From Hyphomicrobiales bacterium (GTDB taxonomy: Bacteria > Pseudomonadota > Alphaproteobacteria > Rhizobiales > Rhizobiaceae): a DNA stretch of 64,000 nt. The stretch lies in the NCBI GenBank assembly GCA_900473685.1, contig UCNE01000023.1, positions 62,001-126,000 on the forward strand, given 5' to 3'. How positions within the stretch are numbered: position 1 is the first letter of the stretch; every line of letters starts with the position of its first letter. Below, piece after piece: positions 8,672 to 17,014 of the stretch. Under the pieces are notes generated by a model that did not search any database, was not told where the DNA came from, and saw nothing but the letters and a program-made list of their open reading frames with translations. A program made the translations under genes and the position numbers.

Positions 8672-9499
8672 CTAGAAGGTCGGCGGCGTGTTGATCCACA
8701 GAAGCACCGTCTCGCCGTCATGGCGGTTCGACCAGGCGTGGTGGCGGCGGCTGTTGAAATAAAGGGAATCGCCGGGGTTCAGATCATGAAACTGATCGGA
8801 ATCCAGCACGAACTCCACCCGGCCGGACAGCACATAGACGAACTCCTCGCCCTCATGCTTGTAGGCCCCCTCGCTGGAGGCGCCCGGTTCAAGCACGAAC
8901 CGATGGCAATCCATCTGGTTGCGGCCCTCGGCCAAAAGCTGCACCGTCACCCCCGGCGTCGTGCGCGGCCATGTTCGCCATTCCCCGGAACGCACCAGCG
9001 CCCGCACATCCGGCTCATCCTCGCCTGACAAGCTGGAAACCGTCGTCGCAAAATATTCGGCGAGATTATGCAGCACGGCGACTGACACACCCTGCGAGGT
9101 TCGCTCCAGAGTCGAAAGGACCGAGGCTGCAATGCCGATATCGCCGGCCACCTGCTCCAAGGTCTTTCCGGTTGCGTGGCGCAGGCTCCTGAGCTTGCGG
9201 CCGACCTGCGATTGCGGCGTTGCGTCGCCATTGGCAGGCTTACCATTATCGTCAAGCTCACCCGCTTCCAGTTCCAGCGCCTCGCGGATTGCCGCCGGAT
9301 TGAGCCCGCGCTCGGCGCGAAACCACGAAATCCGCTTCAATTGGGCGACATCGCCTTCGCTGTACTGCCGGTGGCCGGTAGCCGACCGGTCCGGAACGAC
9401 CAGACCCTGCGTCTCCCATAGACGCAAGGTCGATGCGGAGACGCCGGCAAGCCGTGCAGCCTCCGCGACCTTGTAGCATATCTTCATGGCATCACTCAT
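8672..9499 (-). CDS. MerR-XRE-cupin three-domain transcriptional regulator
   Basis: 275-residue regulator with three recognisable parts. Residues about 6-75 are a MerR-type winged helix (VAEAARLAGVSASTLRLWE, then HRQYSEGDVAQLKRI). Residues about 97-152 are an XRE helix-turn-helix (LRSLRHATGKTLEQVAG, ASVLSTLERTSQGVS). Residues about 200-272 are a cupin_2 sensor (EPGASSEGAYKHEGEEFVYVLSG, LNPGDSLYFNS, HHAWSN). The XRE-cupin half resembles PuuR, the putrescine/GABA repressor. It is divergent from gabT, which starts 221 bases away, so control of gabTD is the natural inference. Having two different DNA-binding domains in one chain is uncommon. Confidence 0.88.
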   Translation of the reverse strand: MSDAMKICYKVAEAARLAGVSASTLRLWETQGLVVPDRSATGHRQYSEGDVAQLKRISWFRAERGLNPAAIREALELEAGELDDNGKPANGDATPQSQVGRKLRSLRHATGKTLEQVAGDIGIAASVLSTLERTSQGVSVAVLHNLAEYFATTVSSLSGEDEPDVRALVRSGEWRTWPRTTPGVTVQLLAEGRNQMDCHRFVLEPGASSEGAYKHEGEEFVYVLSGRVEFVLDSDQFHDLNPGDSLYFNSRRHHAWSNRHDGETVLLWINTPPTF

Positions 9500-9720
9500 A
9501 AGCCGTCCCGTGACATCTTCAAGTCATCCATACGCACTGCTGCACAGCTTGGCACGAGAGGCGGTAAAACTCCCGTGCGATACTGTCTCGCGGGCAAGAA
9601 ATCCATTCCCGACGCTGCTTCTCAAATCACAAAATTTGATTTGCAAACCTACAGAAAAAATATAGGATTTCCAAGAAATCTGCAACCCAAAATGCTCCAC
9701 GCAACATCAGGATGATACCC
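9500..9720. promoter_or_regulatory. Divergent regulator/gabT intergenic region
   Basis: 221 bases holding the promoters of the divergent regulator and gabT. An inverted repeat at 9623-9643 (CAAATCA, 7-base spacer, TGATTTG) sits about 80 bases before gabT and is the best candidate operator. The segment 9640-9670 is markedly AT-rich. No confident -35/-10 pair was assigned. Confidence 0.4.
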
Positions 9721-10989
9721 GTGACCAGTTTGACCGATCGCAAGAACGCAGCCATTTCCCGCGGTGTGGGCATGACCACGCAGATCTATGCGGATCGCGC
9801 CGAGAATTCCGAAATCTGGGACAAGGAAGGCAATCGTTATATCGATTTCGCCGCCGGTATCGCCGTCGTCAACACCGGCCACCGCCATCCGCGCGTCATC
9901 GAGGCCGTCAAGAAACAGCTCGATCGCTTCACCCACACCTGCCATCAGGTCGTGCCTTATGAAAACTATGTCGAGCTTGCAGAGCGGCTCAATGCCATCC
10001 TGCCGGGTGATTTCGCCAAGAAGACAATTTTCGTCACCACGGGCGCGGAAGCCGTCGAGAACGCAGTGAAGATCGCCCGCGCCGCAACCGGCCGCCAGGC
10101 GGTTGTCGCTTTCGGCGGCGGCTTTCACGGCCGCACCTTCATGGGCATGGCGCTGACCGGCAAGGTCGTGCCTTACAAGGTCGGTTTCGGCGCGATGCCG
10201 GCCGACGTCTTCCACGTCCCGTTCCCGGTCGAACTGCAGGGCGTTTCGCCTGACCAGTCGCTCGCCGCCTTGAAGCGCCTTTTCGCCGCCGACGTCGATC
10301 CGAACCGCGTTGCTGCCATCATCATCGAGCCCGTGCAGGGCGAAGGCGGCTTCTATCCGGTGCAGACCTCCTTCATCAAGGCGATCCGCGAGATCTGTGA
10401 TCAGCACGGCATCCTTCTGATTGCCGACGAAGTGCAGACCGGCTTTGCCCGCACCGGCAAGCTCTTTGCCATGGAACATCACGGCGTCGCCGCCGACCTC
10501 GTGACGATGGCCAAGGGTCTTGGCGGCGGTTTCCCGATTGCAGCCGTGACCGGCCGCGCTGAGGTCATGGACGCTCCGGGCCCCGGTGGCCTCGGCGGCA
10601 CCTATGCCGGTAACCCGATGGGCGTTGCCGCGGCCCACGCTGTTCTCGACATCATCGAAGACGAAAAGCTGTGCGACCGTGCCGAACAGCTGGGCAACCG
10701 CCTCAAGCAGCGCCTCGCGGCGATCCGCGAACAGGCTCCAGAAATCGTCGATATCCGCGGGCCTGGCTTCATGAATGCCGTCGAGTTCAACGATGTGAAG
10801 ACCAACCTGCCGAGTGCCGATTTCGCCAACAAGGTGCGTCTGAAAGCGCTCGAAAAGGGCCTGATCCTGCTCACCTGCGGCGTACACGGCAACGTCATCC
10901 GGTTCCTGGCACCGATCACCATCCAGGACAATGTCTTCGCCGAAGCGATGGACATTCTGGAAGCCTCGATCCTGGAAGCCCGCGCCTGA
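9721..10989 (+). CDS. gabT: 4-aminobutyrate (or 5-aminovalerate) aminotransferase GabT/DavT
   Basis: Class-III PLP aminotransferase, 422 residues, that moves the omega-amino group of GABA (or 5-aminovalerate) to 2-oxoglutarate. Visible signatures are IDFAAGIAVVNTGHRHP near the N-terminus, the glycine loop VTTGAEAVENAVKIAR, LIADEVQTGFARTG with the cofactor-binding Asp, and the PLP lysine in TMAKGLGGGFP. The start is taken as GTG at 9721, because AGGA lies eight bases before it; the ATG at 9712 overlaps that same Shine-Dalgarno. gabD follows after 150 bases containing a strong hairpin. The gcdG-gcdH genes downstream make a DavT role in lysine/5-aminovalerate breakdown plausible. Confidence 0.93.
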   Translation: MTSLTDRKNAAISRGVGMTTQIYADRAENSEIWDKEGNRYIDFAAGIAVVNTGHRHPRVIEAVKKQLDRFTHTCHQVVPYENYVELAERLNAILPGDFAKKTIFVTTGAEAVENAVKIARAATGRQAVVAFGGGFHGRTFMGMALTGKVVPYKVGFGAMPADVFHVPFPVELQGVSPDQSLAALKRLFAADVDPNRVAAIIIEPVQGEGGFYPVQTSFIKAIREICDQHGILLIADEVQTGFARTGKLFAMEHHGVAADLVTMAKGLGGGFPIAAVTGRAEVMDAPGPGGLGGTYAGNPMGVAAAHAVLDIIEDEKLCDRAEQLGNRLKQRLAAIREQAPEIVDIRGPGFMNAVEFNDVKTNLPSADFANKVRLKALEKGLILLTCGVHGNVIRFLAPITIQDNVFAEAMDILEASILEARA

Positions 10990-11015
10990 TTTCAGGCATC
11001 GGCCTCATGACATAT

Positions 11016-11049
11016 TCCATTGGGCAGCAGCGTCACGCTGCCCAATGGA
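11016..11049 (+). promoter_or_regulatory. gabT-gabD intercistronic hairpin
   Basis: Perfect 13-bp inverted repeat: TCCATTGGGCAGC, 8-base loop, GCTGCCCAATGGA. It begins 27 bases after the gabT stop and ends 90 bases before the gabD start. A short T run occurs only about 12 bases later (11059-11062), so it may be a weak terminator, an attenuator or an mRNA-stabilising 3' structure for gabT. Confidence 0.6.
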
Positions 11050-11139
11050 CCCGGCTGCTTTTATCGGCTATCGGCATTGTCCCCACGACAAAACATGCCG
11101 CCCCGCGCCGCCTGCGCGGATCGCCAGAAAGGATCTCCG

Positions 11140-12597
11140 ATGATCTTTACCGAGACATTGCTCGCCCATGTCAGGGATCCGCATCTGCTCGGACTGGTGA
11201 ATGCGCCATGGGCGCCTGCGGCAAAGACCTTCGAGGTCCATAACCCCTCGACTGGCACCCTGCTCGCCACCCTGCCGGATATGGGTGTCGCGGAAACGCG
11301 CGCCGCCGTCGATGATGCCTATGCGGCACAATTTCCGTGGGCCGAGCGCCCGGCGGGCGACCGCAGCACGACCCTGCGCCGCTGGCACGATCTGGTCATT
11401 GCCCATATCGACGATCTCGCCGCGATCCTGACGGCCGAAATGGGCAAGCCGCTCAACGAAGCCCGTTCCGAAGTCCAGCACGCCGCCGCCTATATCGAAT
11501 GGTATGCGGAAGAGGCCAAGCGCGTTTACGGCGAGACCATTCCGGCCCCTTCGACCGACCGCCGCATGATGGTGATCAAGCAACCGGTCGGCGTCGTCGG
11601 CACGATCACGCCATGGAATTTTCCGGCATCGATGGTCGCCCGCAAGATTGCGCCGGCGCTGGCGGTCGGCTGCACCATCATCCTGAAACCCGCCGAACAG
11701 ACGCCGCTGGTGGCTTTGGCCATGCATGCGCTGGCAATTCGTGCCGGCTTTCCAAAGGGTGTGTTCAACCTCGTGCTCGCTTCGGAAGGCGACGCGATCG
11801 GCCGCGAACTCTGCACCAATTCGAGAGTTCGAAAAATCAGCTTCACCGGCTCCACAGAAGTTGGCCGCATCCTGATGCGCCAATGTTCCGACCAGATCAA
11901 GAAAGTCAGCCTCGAACTCGGCGGCAGCGCGCCCTTCATCGTCTTTGATGACGCCGATATCGACGCCGCCGTCGATGGTGCCATCCAGGCAAAATTCCGC
12001 AATGCAGGCCAGACCTGCACCTCGGCCAACCGCATCTATGTGCAAAGCCGCGTTCATGACGAGTTCGCCCGCAAGCTGGCAGCAGAAGTCGCAAAGCTCA
12101 CGGTCGGCGACGGCTTTTCCCCCGGCGTCACCATCGGCCCGCTGATCGATAGCCGGGCAATCGAGAAGGTCGAAGCCCATGTCAACGACGCGATCGGCAA
12201 GGGCGCAAAGCTTCTTTGCGGCGGCAAGCGCGTCTCCGGCGCCTTCTTCGAACCAACCGTGCTTTCAAACGTCGGCAAGGGCATGCTGGTTGCCTGCGAC
12301 GAAACCTTCGGACCGGTCGCCCCGATCATTCGCTTCGAGACAATGGAAGACGTCATCCTGCAGGCAAACGACACGATCTACGGGTTGGCCGCCTATTTCT
12401 ACGCGACAGAACTGAAAAAGGTCTGGCGTGTCGCCGAAGCGCTGGAATATGGCATGATCGGCATCAATACCGGCCGTATGTCCTCGGAAGCCGCCCCCTT
12501 CGGCGGCCTCAAACAATCAGGCATCGGCCGAGAAGGATCCCGCCACGGGGCAGAAGACTATCTGGAGATGAAGTATCTCTGCATGGGGAATATTTGA
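11140..12597 (+). CDS. gabD: Succinate-semialdehyde (or glutarate-semialdehyde) dehydrogenase GabD/DavD
   Basis: NAD(P)-dependent aldehyde dehydrogenase of 485 residues that oxidises the semialdehyde made by GabT. Diagnostic segments are TPWNFPASMVARKIAPALAV, FTGSTEVGRILM, LELGGSAPFIVF with the general-base Glu, GQTCTSANRIYVQ with the catalytic Cys, and ETFGPVAPIIRF. The chosen ATG has AAAGGA six bases upstream; an in-frame extension to 11020 runs through the hairpin and is unlikely. The gene converges on vapC, whose end is 8 bases away. Succinate versus glutarate semialdehyde cannot be told from sequence. Confidence 0.93.
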   Translation: MIFTETLLAHVRDPHLLGLVNAPWAPAAKTFEVHNPSTGTLLATLPDMGVAETRAAVDDAYAAQFPWAERPAGDRSTTLRRWHDLVIAHIDDLAAILTAEMGKPLNEARSEVQHAAAYIEWYAEEAKRVYGETIPAPSTDRRMMVIKQPVGVVGTITPWNFPASMVARKIAPALAVGCTIILKPAEQTPLVALAMHALAIRAGFPKGVFNLVLASEGDAIGRELCTNSRVRKISFTGSTEVGRILMRQCSDQIKKVSLELGGSAPFIVFDDADIDAAVDGAIQAKFRNAGQTCTSANRIYVQSRVHDEFARKLAAEVAKLTVGDGFSPGVTIGPLIDSRAIEKVEAHVNDAIGKGAKLLCGGKRVSGAFFEPTVLSNVGKGMLVACDETFGPVAPIIRFETMEDVILQANDTIYGLAAYFYATELKKVWRVAEALEYGMIGINTGRMSSEAAPFGGLKQSGIGREGSRHGAEDYLEMKYLCMGNI

Positions 12598-12605
12598 GAG
12601 AACAG

Positions 12606-12980
12606 TCAGTCATCAGAAGAAAGGTACGATACGGACAGCCTTTCCGCTGCCGCCGCGAGCCTTTTATCAAAAGTCCAAAAAAGAGTGCCTGGCGATAAGC
12701 TGACCGATGCCAACAAGTGAGCATCCGCATATCCAATGCCCGAGTTGTATATTTTTCTCGATTCGATCAGTTGCATAACTTCGTCGTCTGAAGCCGCTGC
12801 CACCTGAATCATTTGCCGCAATTGCTCAAGAAAGACGGACCTATCTTTCAAACTGCCAAGAGCAAGCTCGCCCATGACGAAAGGATGCATCACTATGTTT
12901 CCAGCCATGAGAAGGCGCGAAAATCCGCTTTCTCCGAACCGGATATGGCGTATCCACACAGAGGTATCAGCCAAAATCAT
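12606..12980 (-). CDS. vapC: VapC-family PIN-domain ribonuclease toxin
   Basis: 124-residue PIN-domain protein with the conserved acidic set of VapC endoribonucleases: D5 (ILADTSVWI), E38 (MGELALG), D86 (GYADAHLLAS) and D105 (FWTFDKRL). In this family the metal-bound acids cut tRNA or rRNA when the toxin is freed from antitoxin. All four residues are present, so it should be active. It overlaps vapB by four bases (ATGA). The pair sits between gabD and gcdG, on the same strand as gcdG. Confidence 0.92.
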   Translation of the reverse strand: MILADTSVWIRHIRFGESGFSRLLMAGNIVMHPFVMGELALGSLKDRSVFLEQLRQMIQVAAASDDEVMQLIESRKIYNSGIGYADAHLLASVSLSPGTLFWTFDKRLAAAAERLSVSYLSSDD

Positions 12981-13183
12981 GGCTGCTCATCGTCCCAAGG
13001 GCGACGGCGAGGGATATCCTCCAAGTCCGGCTGGCTCCCTGCCAAAAGCGCCAACCGTCGCGATGCCGAAACATGAATGAACATTTTGAGGGCTTCTCGA
13101 ACAATCGCCGACTTTTCCGTTAGCCCGGTATATGCCTGAGCTTTGGCAAGCAACTCATCATCAAGAACAATCGTTGTGCGCAT
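12977..13183 (-). CDS. vapB: VapB-family antitoxin
   Basis: 68-residue antitoxin beginning MRTTIVLDDELL, a ribbon-helix-helix N-terminus (residues 1-40: beta strand, then helices AQAYTG and KSAIVREALKMFI). The polar C-terminal tail (LEDIPRRRPWDDEQP) would wrap the toxin groove. The start at 13183 has GAGGAG seven bases upstream. It is first in the vapB-vapC operon, with a 4-base overlap. Such antitoxins repress their own promoter, expected in 13184-13240. Confidence 0.9.
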   Translation of the reverse strand: MRTTIVLDDELLAKAQAYTGLTEKSAIVREALKMFIHVSASRRLALLAGSQPDLEDIPRRRPWDDEQP

Positions 13184-13241
13184 GGATTTACTCCTCATAT
13201 GCGCATCAAAAATATCATCGATCGATGCCCATTTCAATGCA

Positions 13242-14414
13242 TCAAGGCTTCATCCCGATTTCGGCCAGCACCGCATGCGTATGCTCGCCAAGCCGTGGGG
13301 AGCCACGATCCAGGGCGAGTTCGGCATCGGAAAACTGGATGGGTGTGCGCACCCCCGGTGCCGTCCCTGAAGCCGATCCTGTATGCGGGGTATCGACTCG
13401 CATGCCACGGTGGATGATCTGCGGATCGGAAAACACGTCGGCGACCGTATTGATCGGCCCACCCGGCACACCTGCCGCCTCGAGCATGGCGAGCAACGTA
13501 TCGCGGTCGAAATTCACCGTCCGCGCCGTCAGTTCCGGCGTCAGTGTGTCACGGTTTTTCACCCTGCTCGCATTGGTCAGGTAACGTGGATCGGTCGCCA
13601 GAGTATCGAGACCGAGCAGCGTGCAGAACTTGACGAACTGCCGGTCATTGCCGACAGCGACAATCAAGTGACCATCGGAGACCGGAAACACCTGATAGGG
13701 TGCAATATTCGGATGCGCGTTGCCGAGGCGGCGCGGGGATTGGCCCGAGACAAGGAAGTTCAGCGCCTGATTGGCAAGCACCCCGGTCATGCTGTCGAAC
13801 AATGCCATATCCACCTGTTGGCCGACACCGGTCCGCTCGCGCATGTGAAGCGCCGCCTGGATGGCGATGACGCCATAAAGCCCGGTGAAGATATCGGCAA
13901 AGGCGACGCCGATCTTCTGTGGCTCGCCTTGCGGGTCCCCCGTCAGGTCCATGATGCCGCTCATGCCCTGAATGATGTAATCATAACCGGCGCGATGAGC
14001 ATAAGGCCCGTCCTGGCCAAAGCCGGTGACCGAGCAATAGATCAGCCGCGGATTGATCTTTTTCAGGCTTTCGTAATCCAGCCCGTATTTCGCCAGTCCG
14101 CCAACCTTGAAGTTTTCCAACAGCACATCCGACTGAGCCGCCAGCCGCCGAACAGCCTCCTGACCTGCCTCGGTGGTGAAGTCGAGGATGACCGAGCGCT
14201 TGCCCCGATTGCAGGCGTGGAAATAGGCGGCATCCAGATGGCCGCCGGTGTCACTCTCGATGAAGGGAGGCCCCCAGGTGCGGGTGTCATCCCCCGCGGG
14301 GCTTTCCACCTTGATCACATCGGCACCGAGATCGGCCAGCGTCTGGCCGATCCAGGGTCCCGCCAGGATGCGGGCGAGTTCGAGAACCTTCAGGCCCTTC
14401 AGTGGCGTTTCCAT
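13242..14414 (-). CDS. gcdG: CaiB/BaiF CoA-transferase, probable glutarate CoA-transferase
   Basis: Family III CoA-transferase of 390 residues. The N-terminus shows LKGLKVLELARILAGPWIGQTLADLGADVIKVE, which contains the CoA-binding helix in parts. The catalytic aspartate region is GMSGIMDLTGDP near residue 165, followed by FADIFTGLYG. It probably transfers CoA from succinyl-CoA to glutarate. This is inferred from its place directly after gcdH (19-base gap, same strand), as for gcdG in pseudomonads and the SUGCT homologue. The ATG at 14414 is preceded by GGGGA. Confidence 0.85.
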   Translation of the reverse strand: METPLKGLKVLELARILAGPWIGQTLADLGADVIKVESPAGDDTRTWGPPFIESDTGGHLDAAYFHACNRGKRSVILDFTTEAGQEAVRRLAAQSDVLLENFKVGGLAKYGLDYESLKKINPRLIYCSVTGFGQDGPYAHRAGYDYIIQGMSGIMDLTGDPQGEPQKIGVAFADIFTGLYGVIAIQAALHMRERTGVGQQVDMALFDSMTGVLANQALNFLVSGQSPRRLGNAHPNIAPYQVFPVSDGHLIVAVGNDRQFVKFCTLLGLDTLATDPRYLTNASRVKNRDTLTPELTARTVNFDRDTLLAMLEAAGVPGGPINTVADVFSDPQIIHRGMRVDTPHTGSASGTAPGVRTPIQFSDAELALDRGSPRLGEHTHAVLAEIGMKP

Positions 14415-14433
14415 GCCCGATCCCCGACCGCGC

Positions 14434-15621
14434 TCAGAAGAAAGCCTGCAGCCCGGTCTGGGCGCGGCCAAGGATCAGGGCGTGCACGTCATGGGTGCCT
14501 TCATAGGTATTGACCGTTTCGAGGTTCATCATGTGACGCATCACCTGATAATCCTCGGAAATGCCGTTGCCGCCATGCATGTCGCGGGCCGCACGGGCTA
14601 TATCCAGCGCCTTGCCGCAATTGTTGCGCTTGACGATGGAGATCATCTCCGGCGCCATCCGGCCTGCATCCATCAGCTGGCCGACGCGCAGCGACGCTTG
14701 AAGACCAAGGGTAATCTCGGTCTGCATGTCGGCAAGCTTCTTCTGGAACAGCTGCGTCTGCGCCAGGGGCTTGCCGAACTGCTTGCGGTCAAGACCGTAT
14801 TGCCGGGCCGCATGCCAGCAGAATTCCGCCGAACCCAGCACGCCCCAGGAAATGCCATAACGGGCGCGGTTGAGGCAGCCGAACGGACCCTTCAAGCCTT
14901 CGACATTCGGCAGCAACGCGTCTTCGCCGACTTCGACATTGTCCAGCACGATTTCACCGGTGATCGAGGCGCGCAGCGACAGCTTGCCGCCGATCTTCGG
15001 GGCTGACAGGCCCTTCATGCCCTTTTCCAGCACGAAGCCGCGAATGGCGTTGCCATGGGCCTCGGACTTTGCCCAGACGACGAAGACATCGGCGATCGGC
15101 GCGTTGGAAATCCACATTTTCGAACCGCTCAGACGATAACCGCCGTCGGTCTTCACTGCCCGGGTCTTCATACCGCCCGGATCAGAGCCGGCGTCCGGCT
15201 CGGTCAAGCCGAAGCAGCCGATGAACTCGCCGCTGATCAGCTTCGGCAGATACTTTTGGCGCTGTTCTTCCGAGCCATAGGCATGGATCGGGTAGATGAC
15301 GAGGGAGGATTGAACGCTCATCATCGAGCGGTAACCGCTATCGACACGCTCGACCTCGCGAGCGACCAGACCGTAGGCCACATAGGATGCGCCAACGCCG
15401 CCATAGGTATCCGGGACGGTGACACCGAGCAGGCCAAGTTCGCCCATTTCGCGGAAGATCGACGGGTCGGTGGTCTCGTTGCGGTAGGCATCGATGACGC
15501 GGGGCTGCAGTCTGTCCTGCGCGTAGGCGCGGGCCGTATCGCGGATCATCCGCTCGTCTTCAGAAAGCTGATCCTCCAGCAGAAATGCGTCGTCCCACTG
15601 GAATTCCTGTCTTGCAGCCAT
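14434..15621 (-). CDS. gcdH: Glutaryl-CoA dehydrogenase
   Basis: 395-residue acyl-CoA dehydrogenase. It oxidatively decarboxylates glutaryl-CoA to crotonyl-CoA with FAD. Family signatures are [17 protein letters not shown] (FAD/substrate loop), [33 protein letters not shown], and [18 protein letters not shown] with the catalytic Glu, a segment characteristic of GcdH. The ATG at 15621 has GGGAGGA four bases upstream. It leads a gcdH-gcdG operon and is divergent from the M24 peptidase gene with a 139-base promoter region. Confidence 0.94.
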   Translation of the reverse strand: MAARQEFQWDDAFLLEDQLSEDERMIRDTARAYAQDRLQPRVIDAYRNETTDPSIFREMGELGLLGVTVPDTYGGVGASYVAYGLVAREVERVDSGYRSMMSVQSSLVIYPIHAYGSEEQRQKYLPKLISGEFIGCFGLTEPDAGSDPGGMKTRAVKTDGGYRLSGSKMWISNAPIADVFVVWAKSEAHGNAIRGFVLEKGMKGLSAPKIGGKLSLRASITGEIVLDNVEVGEDALLPNVEGLKGPFGCLNRARYGISWGVLGSAEFCWHAARQYGLDRKQFGKPLAQTQLFQKKLADMQTEITLGLQASLRVGQLMDAGRMAPEMISIVKRNNCGKALDIARAARDMHGGNGISEDYQVMRHMMNLETVNTYEGTHDVHALILGRAQTGLQAFF

Positions 15622-15760
15622 GTCTTCCTCCCGTCACTTTCCTTCTTCTATCCGTTATGGCAAGCCGGGCAGGGCGACACAAACGAAAATGCGGCACTGC
15701 CTCATGCGCTGCGGGAATGGCGGCCCGCTGGACTTTGAAACGACAGGACAGGGAAACGGC

Positions 15761-17002
15761 ATGGCACACCTCGACAGAACACGCGCATCGCAACTGATGG
15801 AAGCCGCCGGGCTTGATGCGTTACTGCTGCTTTCGCCGGAAAGTTTTACCTATGCGACCGGTGCACCCGCAGGCGTTGCCACCATGTGGAGGCGTGCCGG
15901 TGCCGTAGCGGCCATTGTTCCCGCCGATCCGGCTCTTCAGGAAGCCGCTGTCGTCACCGACCTGTTCGAGGCTGCATTTCGCGCCTCCAGCGCGCTCACC
16001 GATATCAGCATCAATCCGATCTGGGTGGAGACCGGTGATATCAGGGGCATGGAAGCACAGCCGGCAGAGGAATTGATAAAGGCGGCCTGGGCAAGACAGG
16101 GGCGTGCACCCGGCTTCGAGCGTCCGGAAACCTTCGATGCCAGCCATGGCTTCCAGCTCGCCGCGGCGCTTCTCGCAGAAAGGGGTCTGCACGAAGGCCG
16201 CATCGGCATTGAATTCGATGGCCTTTCCGTCTCCGATTTCCGGCTGCTGTCTGTCGCCCTGCCCGATGCCGAATTGCTCGATGCTTCAAACCTTGTCCGG
16301 CGATTGAAGATGATCAAATCGCCGACCGAGATCGGCCATCTGCGGACCGCCATCGAACTGGCCGAGGCCGGAATCGTCGCTCTGCGCGAAACCATCGACA
16401 TCGGCATCAGCCGCGATGATTTGGCAAGCGCCTGGGAGAAGGGCGCGCGGGCTGAAGCCGGACGACGCAACGTCCAGAACCTGACGGGCCTTTGGGAATA
16501 TGTTTCCGTTGGCCAGAACCCGTGGACCAAGGGCGGCGTGGTGGAGCACGGCGATCTGATCAAGGTCGATGTCGGCTGTTTGATTGCCGGCTATACATCC
16601 GACACCGGCCGCACCTTCGTCTGCGGCACGCCATCCGCTCTGCAGTCCCGGCTGTTTAATGCCCTGCAGACCGCCTATGACGCCGGTCTGCCGTTGCTGA
16701 AACCCGGCATCGCCATGAGCGACGTGCACCGGGCAACAACCGAAGCAATGGCGAAGACAGGCTTCCCCGGCTATACGCGTGGCCATTTTGGCCATGGGCT
16801 GGGCGCCGGTCTCGGCAGCGAGGAATGGCCGTTTTTATCGCGTCAATCGGATGTGATCATCGAGCCGGGCATGGTGCTCGCCTTTGAGACCCCGTGGTAT
16901 GTCGATGGCGTGGGCGGCATGATCATCGAAAACCAGCTGCTGATCACGCAGGATGGCCACGAGATCATGAACCAGCTACCGTCCGGTCTCATCTCCCTCT
17001 GA
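15761..17002 (+). CDS. M24-family Xaa-Pro aminopeptidase-like protein
   Basis: 413 residues with an N-terminal creatinase-type domain (about 1-165) and a C-terminal pita-bread M24 domain (about 175-405). Metal ligands are visible: Asp in LIKVDVGC, Asp in TSDTGRTF, His in GHFGHGLGAGLG, Glu in LAFETPWY and Glu in MIIENQ. The fold cleaves Xaa-Pro bonds or related C-N bonds (creatinase, ectoine hydrolase). The ATG at 15761 has AGGACAGGG upstream; longer in-frame starts reach into the gcdH promoter. A LysR gene follows 12 bases later. The substrate is unknown. Confidence 0.85.
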   Translation: MAHLDRTRASQLMEAAGLDALLLLSPESFTYATGAPAGVATMWRRAGAVAAIVPADPALQEAAVVTDLFEAAFRASSALTDISINPIWVETGDIRGMEAQPAEELIKAAWARQGRAPGFERPETFDASHGFQLAAALLAERGLHEGRIGIEFDGLSVSDFRLLSVALPDAELLDASNLVRRLKMIKSPTEIGHLRTAIELAEAGIVALRETIDIGISRDDLASAWEKGARAEAGRRNVQNLTGLWEYVSVGQNPWTKGGVVEHGDLIKVDVGCLIAGYTSDTGRTFVCGTPSALQSRLFNALQTAYDAGLPLLKPGIAMSDVHRATTEAMAKTGFPGYTRGHFGHGLGAGLGSEEWPFLSRQSDVIIEPGMVLAFETPWYVDGVGGMIIENQLLITQDGHEIMNQLPSGLISL

Positions 17003-17014
17003 TCGCGGGTTGCC

